7,601 nucleotides of DNA from Natronomonas sp. GTDB taxonomy: Archaea; Halobacteriota; Halobacteria; Halobacteriales; Haloarculaceae. The notes below the pieces were generated by a model that saw only the letters and a program-made list of their open reading frames with translations, ran no database searches and was not told the DNA's origin. Shown here piece by piece: positions 7,193-7,601 of the stretch. The stretch is taken from contig SKKJ01000137.1 in NCBI GenBank assembly GCA_007121575.1, positions 1-7,601 on the forward strand, given 5' to 3'. Position 1 is the first letter of the stretch; the number at the start of each line of letters is the position of its first letter. Both the position numbers and the translations under genes were made by a program.

Positions 7193-7601
7193 GGCTTCGG
7201 AGCCTCCCTGTCCGCGTCTTCGAACAACCGATCGTAGACATCGATCATCCGCTCGCGGACGGCCGCCATCGACACGCCCGTACGATCGGCCAGCGCGAGC
7301 GCGCCACCCATCCCGACTCCCTCTTTCGCTTCCCCGGCGTTGAACGCGGCCATCGCGGGGTGATCGTTGGTGAACCCGGGATCGGTGACGGTGACGGACA
7401 GATCGAGCGCCGAGGCGGCCCGATTGAGATCGATCGACGGGTCGTTCGCGACGAACGACGTGGTCGCGAGCGAGATCGGTCGGTCATAGCCGGCATGTCG
7501 GAGACAGGCCGCCGCCGCGACGAGCTGTGTACCCCCGGCGAGTGTGACCGCGGTATCGGTTTCGAGCGCGCCGGCCGCGAGGCCGCAGACGACGGCCAAC
7601 A
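7189..7601 (-). CDS. cobT: CobT-like nicotinate-nucleotide phosphoribosyltransferase, C-terminal part (5' end off window)
   Basis: The archaeal CobT-type enzyme makes the alpha-ribotide of the lower ligand base (such as 5,6-dimethylbenzimidazole) for cobalamin nucleotide loop assembly. About 137 C-terminal residues are present, and the frame is open to the right edge, so the N-terminal half or more is missing. Seen: [32 protein letters not shown], a [29 protein letters not shown] stretch whose EGVGxGGA ending is the family's hallmark, and a terminal helix [14 protein letters not shown]. These fit the TIGR00303-type archaeal family, not classical Salmonella CobT length or motifs. It ends TGA at 7191-7189, overlapping the cbiA ATG by four bases, so the two are almost certainly translated from one mRNA. 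The pairing with cbiA supports a role in cobalamin synthesis. An alternative is a general phosphoribosyltransferase of the same family with another base as substrate. Confidence 0.85.
   Translation of the reverse strand, partial: LAVVCGLAAGALETDTAVTLAGGTQLVAAAACLRHAGYDRPISLATTSFVANDPSIDLNRAASALDLSVTVTDPGFTNDHPAMAAFNAGEAKEGVGMGGALALADRTGVSMAAVRERMIDVYDRLFEDADREAPKP
7203..7208 (-). promoter_or_regulatory. Shine-Dalgarno sequence of cbiA
   Basis: GGGAGG (reading the minus strand, 7208 to 7203) lies inside the end of the cobT-like gene, ten bases before the cbiA ATG. It matches the anti-SD end of archaeal 16S rRNA and supports internal initiation for this second gene of an operon, in contrast to the leaderless starts of the histidine kinase and ROK genes. 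Confidence 0.65.

Overview
The window looks like a chromosomal segment from a halophilic archaeon (class Halobacteria). The predicted proteins are rich in Asp and Glu. The DNA is GC-rich with frequent CGATCG-type runs. Two genes have an AT-rich TATA-like element about 27-28 bases before the start codon and no ribosome binding site, as in leaderless haloarchaeal transcripts. Several proteins belong to families with a typical haloarchaeal form: a 7TM sensor histidine kinase, the archaeal CobT-type phosphoribosyltransferase, and a bacterial-type UvrB. The genus cannot be fixed from sequence alone.

Plus strand, left part (1-5017): the C-terminal two thirds of UvrB (nucleotide excision repair) runs in from the left edge. 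It is followed by a four-helix membrane protein of unknown function, then a 7TM-PAS-HisKA-HATPase sensor histidine kinase with its own promoter, then a ROK-family sugar kinase (probably glucokinase-like) with its own promoter.

Minus strand, right part (5046-7601): reading from the right edge, the C-terminal part of a CobT-like nicotinate-nucleotide phosphoribosyltransferase overlaps by four bases with cbiA (cobyrinate a,c-diamide synthase). Together they form part of a cobalamin biosynthesis or salvage operon that continues off the window. Downstream of cbiA lies an unrecognised four-helix membrane protein gene whose end faces the ROK kinase gene convergently. The ROK gene and especially this membrane protein gene are visibly less GC-rich than uvrB and cbiA.

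The gene content is mostly ordinary housekeeping and signalling, and I see no clear new multi-gene system. The one striking structural signal is a perfect 41-base palindrome (20-bp arms around one central base) inside the cbiA coding sequence at 6021-6061. A smaller perfect stem-loop lies just upstream of the histidine kinase promoter. There is no gene-free stretch longer than 300 bases, and I saw no tRNA, rRNA, CRISPR array or insertion sequence.
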